Part shown: piece by piece, positions 33,693 to 42,801 of the stretch
How positions within the stretch are numbered: the first letter of the stretch is position 1
Layout: every line of letters starts with the position of its first letter
NCBI RefSeq assembly: GCF_023283945.1
Contig: NZ_JAKIKW010000003.1
Span: forward strand, 186,001 to 250,000
Direction: 5' to 3'
DNA length: 64,000 nt
Source: Shewanella gelidimarina
GTDB lineage: Bacteria; Pseudomonadota; Gammaproteobacteria; Enterobacterales; Shewanellaceae
Translations under genes and position numbers: made by a program
The notes under the pieces: model-generated
Seen by the model: only the letters and a program-made list of their open reading frames with translations
Databases searched by the model: none
What the model was told of the DNA's origin: nothing

Positions 33693-36600
33693 TTAGTTTT
33701 TTATTAGTTCTGCTTGTTCGGTTCGCTCTTGCAGGCAGCTTAAAGCTCGAGCGTAAGTGATGGTATGTTCAGGGCTATTATTGATGCTAATTATACTTTG
33801 CATTCGTTTTCTAGCTTGTTGGCACAAACGTGTATCTAATGAAATACCACCTGAGGCTTTTGCTATTTCAACTTGTAGAAGTTCACTCGCAGATAACTTA
33901 CTAAGATAAACTGTATTTTTAGGGTGTATAGTTACTATATGCTTAAAGAGTTCCGTAGCTTGTTCAGCCTGTTGTGCACTCTGCAAATATTCCCTACTTT
34001 TAAGGTAATATTTGGCAACAGAAAAATGATATTTGGCCCATACTAGTTCGAATTTATTCGATTTTTTCAATGAAAGATCGGCTTGGAGTATTGCCTTGAT
34101 CTTGCTTGGTTGAAATTTTTCAGATAGATCGTTTGGATTATCAATGAATCTCAACATAATAAAATAAGTATAATATTGTTGGATTCTAAATACTTCATTT
34201 ATAGGGTCGCGTTTTAAAGCTGCTGTTATTGCCTGATAGCTCAATGTTGCTTGTTCAAAAGCGCTGTTATGTTGATCAAGATAGTGGTAAAGAGATGCTA
34301 GAGAGTGATTGCTACCTGCTAGCCTTTCTAGGGTGTATGCATCAGTACTATTATTGCTTCTAATTTGTTGCTGAATTTGTTGATGTATCTTAATTGAGCT
34401 ATGAATATCGCCTTGTGCTAATGCAGCACGAGCCAACCATGATTGAGTGTTTGCTACATCAGCTATAAGTTGAGGTTTATCGCGATCATTTTCCAACGCT
34501 TTAAGTTTCAATTCTAACGATGCTTCAAACCCTTGACGTGCTGAAGTAAAATCCATCTGCTTCATCGACAATGATCCCAACGTACTCTGCGCATAGGACA
34601 ACTCCATCAGCGCATCGTTATCCTCTGGCGCAATATCAAACATGGTCTGGCTGTAGGCGAGGTACTTTTCAAACCACACTCTTGCCGCATCCCAATCGCT
34701 TTTATCGTAATCGAGCTGACCTATCCAAAAAGCATTAGCGCCTAAGGTTTTAAGCAACTCTAAATTTTGTGGCTGGGCAGTTAATAACGCGGTTAATTTG
34801 TTGCGAGCGGCATGAAAGGCGGTGCTGGCTTCGTCTAATTTATTACGCGAATAGGCGACTTCACCCATGGCCTCTAGGGTTTGTGCGTGTTGGAAGTTAG
34901 CGTCAAAGCCTAGGTTGTTATCATTAGTGAGGTCGGCGTCGGTAAAGTATTCTAGCGCTTTATTACTAATACCATCGAGCAGGTCCATGCGGCCAATGCC
35001 GCGCATCTTGTCGGCGAAATCACCCACCATAAAGCCGAGTAGATTTTCTGCCGCTAAACGCTTTTGCTGCGCCATTGTTTCCGCTTCGGTGCTCTTGTAA
35101 CTCATCACTATGGATACGACTGACAGCACGCACAGGGCTGCAATGGTGAAATGTCGACGCCAGCGTTTGATACGTTGTTGTTTGGCGGAAGCGGCAATCA
35201 ACTCTCGCTCCTGGGGTTCAATGGTAAACAAGGGATTATCTTGCAGGGCTAATGCCTCATTGAGAGGTTTGCCATCGGCGAGCAGGTAGGCGCTATTTTT
35301 GTGCTCTTTGCGCCAGCGCTTGGCAAGATGATATAAGCGGCTTTTTATCTGCAAGCTAGTATTGTGCTCGTCAATCCAGCTCGTGGCGCGCGGCCAACGC
35401 CTTAATAGTGCTTCGTGGGCAATGCTAAAGCAGGGCTCACCATTTTGCAGGTGTGAGACAAACAATCGGCTGTCGACCATGGCTTGCACTAAGGCGGTTT
35501 CGACCTCGGATTCTGACTGTGATTTAGCGAGCAGTTGTGACCAACGGGCGGTGCGGCTGGTGATGGATATTTCATCTTCTCTGAGCGTTACCAGCAAGGA
35601 TAATACATGGGGCAGGCAGTTTTTTTGCTTTTCAGTTAAGCCATTGATGGCATCTTCTGCATTTTTACCGATGGCGCCCTCGATGCCGCCGAGCTCTTGA
35701 TACACAGATACCAGCAGTTGATTGTCGGCGCTTTGCCTTAGATACAAGGCCTGCAACATGTATTGCAGCATCGGCAGTGCATCTGGGTTGCTGGCGGCTT
35801 CGCTACAGAGAATTTCGTCCAGCGGCATGGCGGTGTCGGGATCGCTATCCCAGGTTAAATTGGCTGCGATAGCGGGCAGACGGATCATCTGTAACAGTTC
35901 ACTGCGAGAGGGCGGTGCTAAGTCAAAATGTGCGCCGCGACTTTTACCCGCCATTAATGTGGGGTAGTTCACCAGCAAGGGGTAAAACTCATTACGACAA
36001 GCACTTAAGATAAGCACAGTGCCTGAGGTGGCTAAGTGTTCAATAAGCTCGACAAAGATATGCCGCTCTTCATCTTTAAACAGCGGTGATGAGAGTAATA
36101 TTTCAAGTCGATCGATGAATAGCGCGAAATGGGTATAGTTATTTGTTTGCGTTTTTAGCGCTTGCTGGCATAGCTTAATGACGGCATTGGGCTCATCAAT
36201 CAATGTGGTTGCAAGGGTGTCGGCACTATAACCGTCAAACACGGGCAGATCGTTTAACTCCCAGTCGAGCATGGCGCTGGCCAGTTCAATAAACAACTGC
36301 GAACAGCTCACATCAGCAAAATCAAGACCACTATAGGACGCGACTTTAACGCTGTTATAACCGGCGGTGGTCATTAAGTTAGGCATAATACCTGCATTAA
36401 TGAGTGATGACTTACCACTGCCGCTGGGGCCTAAGGTCAGGCAGAAGGCTCTGCCGTACTTAATTTGCTGGCTTATTCTATCCAGCAACACGCTGATCTG
36501 TTTGCCTCTACCAAAGAACACGTCGGCATAGTCGGCGCTATAGGCTTGTAAGCCGGGAAAAGGAGAGCCACTTTGCCAGCTTTGGTGAGCGGCTACCTCT

Positions 36601-36929
36601 TCTTGGCCAATGGGAAAGCGTACTTCGGCTAAGGTGCGATAACCCCGTTTACGAATGGTTTCAATGAATATGGGGGAGGTGGCGCTGTCGCCGAGTGCTC
36701 GGCGTATTTGATTAATGATTTTGTGCAGTGGGTTGTCACCCACATCGGTGTTGGGCCAACAATGATTGACGATGTCGTCGCTACTCAATACTTCACCTGC
36801 GCGTAGGCAAAGTAGTTTTAGCACATCCATGGCTTTTGGCTCTAGCTGCTTGACCTGCTTACCCGCGCGTAAGCTGTTTGCATTGGGGTCAACTTGCCAT
36901 TCACCAAAGAAAAAAGTGTGATCACTCAT
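33693..36929 (-). CDS. Winged-helix / nSTAND1 NTPase / TM / TPR regulator
   Basis: A 1078-residue multidomain protein. Residues 6-103 are an OmpR/CadC-type winged helix (KAMDVLKLLCLRAGEVLSSD, ETIRKRGYRTL). PFPGLQAYSADYADVFFGRG (124-143) opens an nSTAND1 NTPase with Walker A GPSGSGKSS (167-175) and Walker B region FALFIDRLEILLSS. One membrane segment lies near 590-610 (FTIAALCVLSVVSIVMSY). The C-terminal 450 residues are TPR-like helical repeats, which this topology puts in the periplasm. It looks like a CadC-style membrane-bound transcription factor with an added ATP-driven switch. The family is known only by domain content; target and signal are unknown. Confidence 0.88.
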   Translation of the reverse strand: MSDHTFFFGEWQVDPNANSLRAGKQVKQLEPKAMDVLKLLCLRAGEVLSSDDIVNHCWPNTDVGDNPLHKIINQIRRALGDSATSPIFIETIRKRGYRTLAEVRFPIGQEEVAAHQSWQSGSPFPGLQAYSADYADVFFGRGKQISVLLDRISQQIKYGRAFCLTLGPSGSGKSSLINAGIMPNLMTTAGYNSVKVASYSGLDFADVSCSQLFIELASAMLDWELNDLPVFDGYSADTLATTLIDEPNAVIKLCQQALKTQTNNYTHFALFIDRLEILLSSPLFKDEERHIFVELIEHLATSGTVLILSACRNEFYPLLVNYPTLMAGKSRGAHFDLAPPSRSELLQMIRLPAIAANLTWDSDPDTAMPLDEILCSEAASNPDALPMLQYMLQALYLRQSADNQLLVSVYQELGGIEGAIGKNAEDAINGLTEKQKNCLPHVLSLLVTLREDEISITSRTARWSQLLAKSQSESEVETALVQAMVDSRLFVSHLQNGEPCFSIAHEALLRRWPRATSWIDEHNTSLQIKSRLYHLAKRWRKEHKNSAYLLADGKPLNEALALQDNPLFTIEPQERELIAASAKQQRIKRWRRHFTIAALCVLSVVSIVMSYKSTEAETMAQQKRLAAENLLGFMVGDFADKMRGIGRMDLLDGISNKALEYFTDADLTNDNNLGFDANFQHAQTLEAMGEVAYSRNKLDEASTAFHAARNKLTALLTAQPQNLELLKTLGANAFWIGQLDYDKSDWDAARVWFEKYLAYSQTMFDIAPEDNDALMELSYAQSTLGSLSMKQMDFTSARQGFEASLELKLKALENDRDKPQLIADVANTQSWLARAALAQGDIHSSIKIHQQIQQQIRSNNSTDAYTLERLAGSNHSLASLYHYLDQHNSAFEQATLSYQAITAALKRDPINEVFRIQQYYTYFIMLRFIDNPNDLSEKFQPSKIKAILQADLSLKKSNKFELVWAKYHFSVAKYYLKSREYLQSAQQAEQATELFKHIVTIHPKNTVYLSKLSASELLQVEIAKASGGISLDTRLCQQARKRMQSIISINNSPEHTITYARALSCLQERTEQAELIKN

Positions 36930-37382
36930 CGTTTCATTCCATTGAGTCCTGATAGGGTGATACCTAAACGACTTAGAACAGCTCCCAAGTCAATGCTATT
37001 TATATCAGCGCTGCATTTCCAAGTGGCTTGAGCATAGCAGCCTGACACTAGGTCATCGTTATTAGGTTTAGCCTGCATCTAGTCCAAAATAAATTAATAA
37101 ATCAGGCGTTTAAAGTCTAAATCCTAAACGATTATGTCACCGTTTTGAATGTAATAGAAGTGTGGCGCTTGTTATTTTTATGTTTATTTTTTCCGTGTTA
37201 TTGAGATGTTTTTAACTTGGATTTTAAAGGAGGTCAATCTGATGGTTCAGTAAAATGAAGAGTGATATATTTTAATCTTAAGTAACAAAAGGCTTAATCA
37301 AGTCAGTCGAACTTTACTTTTGTTGATAAATGGCTGATGTTTATAAAAGTGTAAAATCGATTTGTGGTCAATAGAGGGCGTT
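36930..37382. other. Divergent intergenic region upstream of the nSTAND regulator
   Basis: About 450 bases, AT-rich, with no coding frame. It should carry the promoter of the winged-helix-nSTAND gene and, if that protein regulates itself, its binding site. I see no clear direct repeat. Confidence 0.3.
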
Positions 37383-37706
37383 ATGTCGGTATTAACAATT
37401 GGTTTTTTGGTGCTGTGTTGTGGGATCGCTTTTATGGGAATGCCCGATCTTAACCGTACGCTTAAGCTGCACGATAGAGAGCAGTGGAATGCTTTGTTAG
37501 GATCTCAAGGTAGCTTTATGGCGTCTTTCGATCGGTTAACATTGTTTAGCTGGACCTTGAGTCGTCGGTTTGAGATCTCTGATAATATTGATATTCAGTA
37601 CGCTGGCCACCAAGCTTTTAAGCGGGCTACTCGGGTTAAATACACCATGTTACTCGGTATGTCTCTGATTATTATTGGTTTCATTTCCTCTTTTTTTGGA
37701 TATTAG
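37383..37706 (+). CDS. Small two-TM membrane protein
   Basis: A 107-residue protein with an N-terminal hydrophobic segment (VLTIGFLVLCCGIAFMGM), a polar middle (RTLKLHDREQWNALLGSQGS) and a C-terminal segment (YTMLLGMSLIIIGFISSFFG). I do not recognise it. The ATG at 37383 is supported by GAGG six bases upstream; a GTG seven codons earlier would extend it. It converges on the Mop gene. Confidence 0.65.
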   Translation: MSVLTIGFLVLCCGIAFMGMPDLNRTLKLHDREQWNALLGSQGSFMASFDRLTLFSWTLSRRFEISDNIDIQYAGHQAFKRATRVKYTMLLGMSLIIIGFISSFFGY

Positions 37707-37719
37707 TCGGCAGAAGAAA

Positions 37720-37750
37720 AAAGCCGCAAGCTAAGTTACGTTGCAGCTTT
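37720..37750 (-). terminator. Terminator of the Mop gene
   Basis: AAGCCGCAA pairs with TTGCAGCTT (one mismatch), and on the minus strand a T run follows. It lies about ten bases after the Mop stop. Confidence 0.65.
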
Positions 37751-37759
37751 GATGAGCAT

Positions 37760-37969
37760 TTAGTCTACAGCAACCATAACATTGCTTGCTTTAATGATCG
37801 CGTAAGCCTCGCCACCAACAACTAGACCTAGTTGTTGACAAGACTTCTTAGTCACAACTGAAGTGATCTCAACGCCAGGCGCTAATTCAATAACAACTTC
37901 ATTATTAACTGAACCTTCATCGATAGATTTAATTTTGCCACTTAGGGTATTACGTGCGCTGATTCTCAT
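37760..37969 (-). CDS. Single-domain Mop/TOBE molybdate-binding protein
   Basis: A 69-residue protein that is a single Mop (TOBE) domain: MRISARNTLSGKIKSIDEG, then NNEVVIELAPGVEITSVVTKKS and GEAYAIIKASNVMV. Such molbindins bind molybdate or tungstate as hexamers and buffer oxyanion in the cytoplasm. A solitary ModA gene lies 14 kb away, but no ModB or ModC gene is in the window. Confidence 0.92.
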   Translation of the reverse strand: MRISARNTLSGKIKSIDEGSVNNEVVIELAPGVEITSVVTKKSCQQLGLVVGGEAYAIIKASNVMVAVD

Positions 37970-38446
37970 GGATTAGTTCCTTTAGTATATGAAGCAGAAA
38001 TTATACGTTGTAATGGCTTATCTCGATAATTTTAAAGCGTAGTCGTTACAATTGTTTGAAGTAAATCGCAAATTGCTAATAAATTGCATCGTTATTTTCT
38101 GTGGATGCGGTTTTATTTTTTAAGTAACTGTTATTAATAGACTAAAAATGTAGCGTGATTGTGTGAGTTGCATTGGCAGTTTTATATGTTTTCTACGGCC
38201 GTAATATCCTTCTACTTTTCTAGCATTTCAAGATATTTCAAAAGCACCCGCTATTGGCGAGTATAAACGACGCCGCTAAGCTTGTTTCATTCGAGTTATC
38301 GCCAGTCGTCACGCTATTTACGCTATGTGGGTTCATGGCAAGATCTTAAGTTAAGCATTTGAGTTGAGTCTTACGTTAGTGTTCTGCCGCGACATATGGT
38401 GGTAAGGAATGTCGCGCATGTATTTTAATGCGCGACATGTTGGGCG
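37970..38446. other. Gap with a strong palindrome near its end
   Basis: About 480 bases without genes. ATGTCGCGCAT (38408-38418) and ATGCGCGACAT (38427-38437) form an 11-bp perfect stem nine bases after the MFS gene stop, a probable terminator on the minus strand although no long T run follows. Confidence 0.5.
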
Positions 38447-39616
38447 TTAACCAATGGCTGGCGTGTGACCGCTGTGAGTTCTTTGTAAGCTTTTTAACAG
38501 CATATAGATTGACGTTGTTGTTAACACAAAGCCTAAATACAGTATTAAAGAGTGTGCTGATTGACTACTATGTGCGGCGATTAATGGCCCAAATACTGAG
38601 CCAACACTGTAACTGAGCAGCATTAATTCGGTCGCAGCGACAATCTTTTCAACGCTTAAAGCATCACAAGCAAGCGTTATTGCAATGGGGTAAAGTGCAA
38701 AGCAACTGGCACCAAGAATAAAGTAACTCACGCTGACTAACGTCATCGATTGTCCATTCAAAATCCCTAGAGCCCCTATCGTTCCAAGTAAACAAAACAG
38801 CGCCATTAATAGGCTTTTACTGACTTTTATTGATAAATAACTGACCAGAGGTTGAATAAGCATGCCACCCAGAATAGTCAACGCCATCAAAAAAGCGGTT
38901 TGTTCTGTACTCGCAACTTGATTATGGATGTAGGTCGGCATCAAACCATAAATTGGCCCAAGTAACATACCGGAAACTAAACAACCAATAATGGCTGGCA
39001 TACTTATCTTTCTTGCTTCTCGAAGGCTGATTTTTTGATGTTCAATCACTTCTGGTTGACCTTTTTCTATTAATAACGGCGGTAAAATGGCTATGAATAA
39101 TAAGCCGATAACACACATAAAAGGTGTGAGTCCGTTTACGCCGATAGGGCCAATGGCAAGTTGGCCTAATGCACTGCCACCATAAAGTAAGGTCATATAT
39201 AGACCTAAACGTTTAGCTCTTTTTTTTGCACTATCTGCCATTAACAGCCAAGACTCAACCACGACAAACACACCTGCCACAGCGATACCCGCTACAAAGC
39301 GTGCCGCTAACCAAACCCAAGGGGTTGGGAAAAGCAGCATTAGCACTATAGTCATAATGAGTAGGGCAAGAAACATCACTAATGCGCAGCGGTGGGTGCT
39401 TCTTATGATAACCGCCTGAATGCAGGTGGTGCCAACCAATATCCCCAAATAGAAGACGCTTGCGAGCCAAGCAATGAGCGATGTGTCCATTGCAAATGAG
39501 GTTAAAGATAATGGAATAAGGCTCATTAGAAAGCCTGAAGCGATAGCGAAAAAAGCTAAGCCTGCCACCGGAGTGAAGGTGCTGTTTTCTGATGTTTTAA
39601 AGGCAGATTTATCCAC
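38447..39616 (-). CDS. MFS transporter (YcaD-like)
   Basis: A 389-residue inner-membrane carrier with twelve predicted segments. GFLMSLIPLSLTSF, WLASVFYLGILVGT and RFVAGIAVAGVFVVVESWLL are typical of the YcaD-type major facilitator group; the substrate is unknown. The start is a GTG (39614-39616) with GGAG six bases upstream, and VDKSAFKTSE leads directly into the first membrane segment. An ATG-started frame 26 codons longer carries an implausible charged leader. Confidence 0.85.
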   Translation of the reverse strand: MDKSAFKTSENSTFTPVAGLAFFAIASGFLMSLIPLSLTSFAMDTSLIAWLASVFYLGILVGTTCIQAVIIRSTHRCALVMFLALLIMTIVLMLLFPTPWVWLAARFVAGIAVAGVFVVVESWLLMADSAKKRAKRLGLYMTLLYGGSALGQLAIGPIGVNGLTPFMCVIGLLFIAILPPLLIEKGQPEVIEHQKISLREARKISMPAIIGCLVSGMLLGPIYGLMPTYIHNQVASTEQTAFLMALTILGGMLIQPLVSYLSIKVSKSLLMALFCLLGTIGALGILNGQSMTLVSVSYFILGASCFALYPIAITLACDALSVEKIVAATELMLLSYSVGSVFGPLIAAHSSQSAHSLILYLGFVLTTTSIYMLLKSLQRTHSGHTPAIG

Positions 39617-39983
39617 CTTGTACTCCTTAAAGTTATGCTTTTGCATGTTTGAATGCAAATTTGAGGAAGCGGATTTTATGCCTTTTTTGGGCAAAGTAAA
39701 GTTTATTTTTCAAACGCTGAAACAAGGTAAGTTATTGACTGGAGTTTTAACTAGTATCTAGTTGTATTTAAGTAATATTAAACTCAATTTACTCTAAGGT
39801 TCGTGATGAGGTTGGTCGTTATTTTATATGAGATTGTTGGGTGGTTTAAAAAGCAGGAACTCGTTGTGTGACTAGCCAAGTAAGCTTTTTCTTTATAGCG
39901 GTTAGAGGCTAGATTGTATTGTAATAGTAAAAATGACGAGTTTAATGTCGTCACTTTTACTGTATTCAGCATGTTTCTGTTGA
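39617..39983. other. Gap with terminator of the methyltransferase gene
   Basis: About 370 bases. GTAAAAATGACGA (39927-39939) pairs with TCGTCACTTTTAC (39948-39960) with one mismatch; on the minus strand the second arm ends in a T run, so it probably ends the methyltransferase gene. The rest should hold the MFS gene promoter. Confidence 0.55.
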
Positions 39984-41021
39984 CTAGCTTAGGGTTAACG
40001 CGACCATTTTTAAGGGATGATTGCCATCAAAAGATGGGAAGTCTTCATGGCAATCGAGCCATACATGCTGGGTCACCTGACGCCCTTGTTTTTCAACGCA
40101 GCGCACTAAACTGTCAAACCAAGTTTGGCGGTCAACTTTAGCGACATTGTTACAGCACACTATGGTGCCGCCAGGCTTAGTGGTTAGCATTGCTGGCTTA
40201 AACAAGCTCTGGTAATCATTAATGAGATCGACAATACCAAAGACGCTTTTTGCATATCTTGGCGGGTCTAAAAAGACGAGATCAAATTGAGTCGCAGACA
40301 GTTTTGGATAGGCGGGCAGCTTCTGGTTTCTGCGGCCGCCGACTTTCAAGCCAGCCAGCTGTCTTAATGCCGGAAATGCATCACTTTGAATAAATTCACA
40401 GACATTTTCAACGTGGTTGAGTTGCGCATTCCTTTTACCCGCAGCCAGTGCGAATGAGGAAAAATCAATATTAACAACCCGTGTCGCGCCGCCAACGGCT
40501 GCAGCGGTGCCAATACCGCAAGTATAAGAAAATAGATTGAGTACCGTACGATCCTGACTGTGTGATTTTACATATTCACGGCCAATGCGCATGTCTAAAA
40601 ATAGCAGTGGATCTTGGCCTTCATGGCGCAATTTACTGCTGAACAAAATACCATTTTCCTGCATTTGCTGTTCACTTGTCGCGAAAACTTCATTGTCATC
40701 ACTTAAGCTATTCAGTACGCGAGAATTCTTGTTGGAGCGGTCATTATAAATGACCGGTAACATTGACTCTTGGGTCAGCTGAACTGTTATCTGGCTAAGC
40801 TCATCCTCAGTCAATGCTTGGTGAAAACTTTGGATCAGCCATGCATTGCCATAGCGATCAATATTGAGGCCATTGATGCCCTCTACCGTACCGTGAAATA
40901 TTCGATAGCAATCGGTTTCGTTTTGCTTTGCATTCGCTAAAAATTGAGTTCGTTTGCTAATGGCAGCACTCAAAGCTTGTGATACAGACTGGAGAGTTGG
41001 GTTCGATGGACTTATCGACAT
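39984..41021 (-). CDS. Class I SAM-dependent methyltransferase (RlmI-like)
   Basis: A 345-residue protein resembling the 23S rRNA cytosine methyltransferase RlmI group. An N-terminal region with RIFHGTVEGINGLNIDRYGNAWLIQ is followed by the Rossmann part: LNLFSYTCGIGTAAAVGGATRVVNIDFS (SAM motif I) and FDLVFLDPPRYAKSVFGIVD (catalytic DPPR). The substrate is probably RNA, by homology. The start MSISPSNP is chosen as the expected cytoplasmic N terminus; an upstream ATG would add an 18-residue hydrophobic leader. Confidence 0.85.
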   Translation of the reverse strand: MSISPSNPTLQSVSQALSAAISKRTQFLANAKQNETDCYRIFHGTVEGINGLNIDRYGNAWLIQSFHQALTEDELSQITVQLTQESMLPVIYNDRSNKNSRVLNSLSDDNEVFATSEQQMQENGILFSSKLRHEGQDPLLFLDMRIGREYVKSHSQDRTVLNLFSYTCGIGTAAAVGGATRVVNIDFSSFALAAGKRNAQLNHVENVCEFIQSDAFPALRQLAGLKVGGRRNQKLPAYPKLSATQFDLVFLDPPRYAKSVFGIVDLINDYQSLFKPAMLTTKPGGTIVCCNNVAKVDRQTWFDSLVRCVEKQGRQVTQHVWLDCHEDFPSFDGNHPLKMVALTLS

Positions 41022-41201
41022 AAATACAGGGCTCACTTGAAATAAAGGCAGATGGGACGCCGCTAATAATAGCAAAGTTAGCGCAATAAATATCGTTACC
41101 GAAAGCCGAGTTGTGTTTTAGTTGCCTTATAAAGTGTGAGTGGTATTTGTTAATATGGGTTGCTACGCTTGAGGCATGAGACTTGACCAAAAGAGGTGTT
41201 G

Positions 41202-41795
41202 ATGAAAATTGTGTTAGTACATGGCATTTTTAATACTGGGCATGTGATGCGCTGGATGCAGCAACAATTTACGCGTGCTGGGCATGAGTGCTTTTCACCG
41301 ACGATTGCTCCGTTCGATGGACGTTTGGGTATAGAGCACGCTGCAGCCAACTTAAAGCGGCAGATTGAGCAAGAGTTTGGCCTTGCGGAAGAGATTGTTG
41401 TCATCGGCTTTAGTATGGGCGGCATAGTGGCACGTTATTATTTACAGCTTTTAGGGGGAGCTACAAGGGTCAGGCAGTTTTTTAGCTTGTCGGTGCCTCA
41501 TGCGGGCAGTATATGGGCCTATTTGCCATACCCATCAAAGGGCGTTAAACAATTACGCCCTAAAAGCGAGCTGTTAAATGAGCTGCGCGCAACAGAACAT
41601 ATCCTTGAAAATGTTGAACTTTACTCTTACAGAACCCCTATCGATTTTACTATTGTGCCCAACTCAAGTTCCATCTGGCCAGTGGCTGAGAATAAGTCAT
41701 TTTGGATAGTACTGCATTTGACGGTGATATTTAGCCACAAAATTGTGGCAGAGATAAACCGTAATCTCGCATCGCAAGGGGGCGATGGGGATTAA
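41202..41795 (+). CDS. Alpha/beta hydrolase (lipase-like)
   Basis: A 197-residue alpha/beta hydrolase. It opens MKIVLVHGIFNTGHVMRWM, with the HG oxyanion motif, and has the nucleophile elbow GFSMGGIVARYYL (Ser near residue 75) plus SVPHAGSIWAYL. This is the minimal lipase/esterase or PGAP1-like fold; the substrate is not evident. No signal peptide is present. GAGG at 41190-41193 supports the ATG. Its stop overlaps the end of the convergent GAF gene by four bases. Confidence 0.85.
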   Translation: MKIVLVHGIFNTGHVMRWMQQQFTRAGHECFSPTIAPFDGRLGIEHAAANLKRQIEQEFGLAEEIVVIGFSMGGIVARYYLQLLGGATRVRQFFSLSVPHAGSIWAYLPYPSKGVKQLRPKSELLNELRATEHILENVELYSYRTPIDFTIVPNSSSIWPVAENKSFWIVLHLTVIFSHKIVAEINRNLASQGGDGD

Positions 41796-42451
41796 ATAGA
41801 GTGTCGCTGATTGAGAGTTGCCACGGCATCGTTACTTAAACTGTCTACTTTATCGGTTTTCAGATCCTTGTAGGTTCGTTCAAATGCGTCCTGTCGCGCT
41901 TGTTTTTGCAGTTGATCAAATTCAAACGATTTTTTATGTAATTGTTGGATTAGCCGTTGGTTATCTTGAACTAATTGTGCCTGTTGATAGACACGTTTGA
42001 GGTCAGTTTCAACGACTAATTTAAATCGAGTCAGCAATTGTTTGGTGGGGTTATCGAACTGCATCGGTTGCGAGTCAAGCATACAGATGGTGCCAAAGAC
42101 ATCACCATTGGGCCAACTCAGTGGTAATCCTAGATAGGCTATCATACCCAGTTTTATATCGGGATTATTAGACCAATGAGGGTCTTGGGTGGCATCGTTA
42201 ACCGTGAGCAGTTTTTTCCCGGTGATCACTGATTCACAATATAACCCCATGCCCAAGCGTTCGCGTTCTTTAGCTTGGTATGGGTTGTGGGGAGTATTGC
42301 TGCTAATAAAAACTTCAATCTCTTTAGGGTAGGTTCGCATGATGAGAGTGGCAGGAATTTGAGATATTTCAGATATTAAGTTAACCATCTCTTGCCAGCT
42401 TTGGCTTATGTCTTGGTGGATGTCGATATTCTGAGTGTCGAAAGTAACCAT
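41792..42451 (-). CDS. Stand-alone GAF domain protein
   Basis: A 219-residue soluble protein consisting of one GAF domain (about 15-160; GLYCESVITGKKLLTVNDATQDPHW, YLGLPLSWPNGDVFGTICMLDS) and a helical tail (KRVYQQAQLVQDNQRLIQQL). The pattern matches the GAF type usually fused to GGDEF or histidine kinase domains. Here no output domain follows and the frame stops cleanly, so it acts through a partner or is a truncated sensor. Confidence 0.82.
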   Translation of the reverse strand: MVTFDTQNIDIHQDISQSWQEMVNLISEISQIPATLIMRTYPKEIEVFISSNTPHNPYQAKERERLGMGLYCESVITGKKLLTVNDATQDPHWSNNPDIKLGMIAYLGLPLSWPNGDVFGTICMLDSQPMQFDNPTKQLLTRFKLVVETDLKRVYQQAQLVQDNQRLIQQLHKKSFEFDQLQKQARQDAFERTYKDLKTDKVDSLSNDAVATLNQRHSI

Positions 42452-42801
42452 ATCTATCTTCCTTTTGTTAACGCCTTACTTGCTAAGAGTAAGGGCTATT
42501 CCATGCGTCCTAGTATTAGTTAAGTTGGTTTCTAGCCAAAATCAACTGGGCAAACATAAAATATGTGCTTAACAAATGGAAAAGGCTGGTTTAGGAAAAT
42601 AACTGACTTTTTACTGTTGCGAATAAGGTTGCTCAACACAGGGCTTCGAGTAGGCCGTTGACAGTGTGTTTTTAGTCGATGATGACTCTGTAAATACCGT
42701 TTCAGCCGTCAAGGGTTAGCGCAATTTTTATCTAAGCTTTAGCGCTAACGGTATGTCCATTAGCGCTAAAGTCATTTCCATCATCAGTCCTACCCGGAAC
42801 A
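42452..42801. other. Gap with a perfect inverted repeat
   Basis: About 350 bases. TTTAGCGCTAA (42738-42748) and TTAGCGCTAAA (42760-42770) form an 11-bp perfect stem 30 bases after the histidine kinase stop; each arm is itself nearly palindromic (TTAGCGCTAA). It may be a terminator or a protein-binding site. No coding frame is seen. Confidence 0.5.

Noticed and set aside
33693..36929. nSTAND protein called outright as an anti-phage defence gene
   Set aside because: STAND ATPases are often defensive, but the winged helix and membrane segment fit transcriptional signalling at least as well, and no defence effector domain such as nuclease or TIR is present.
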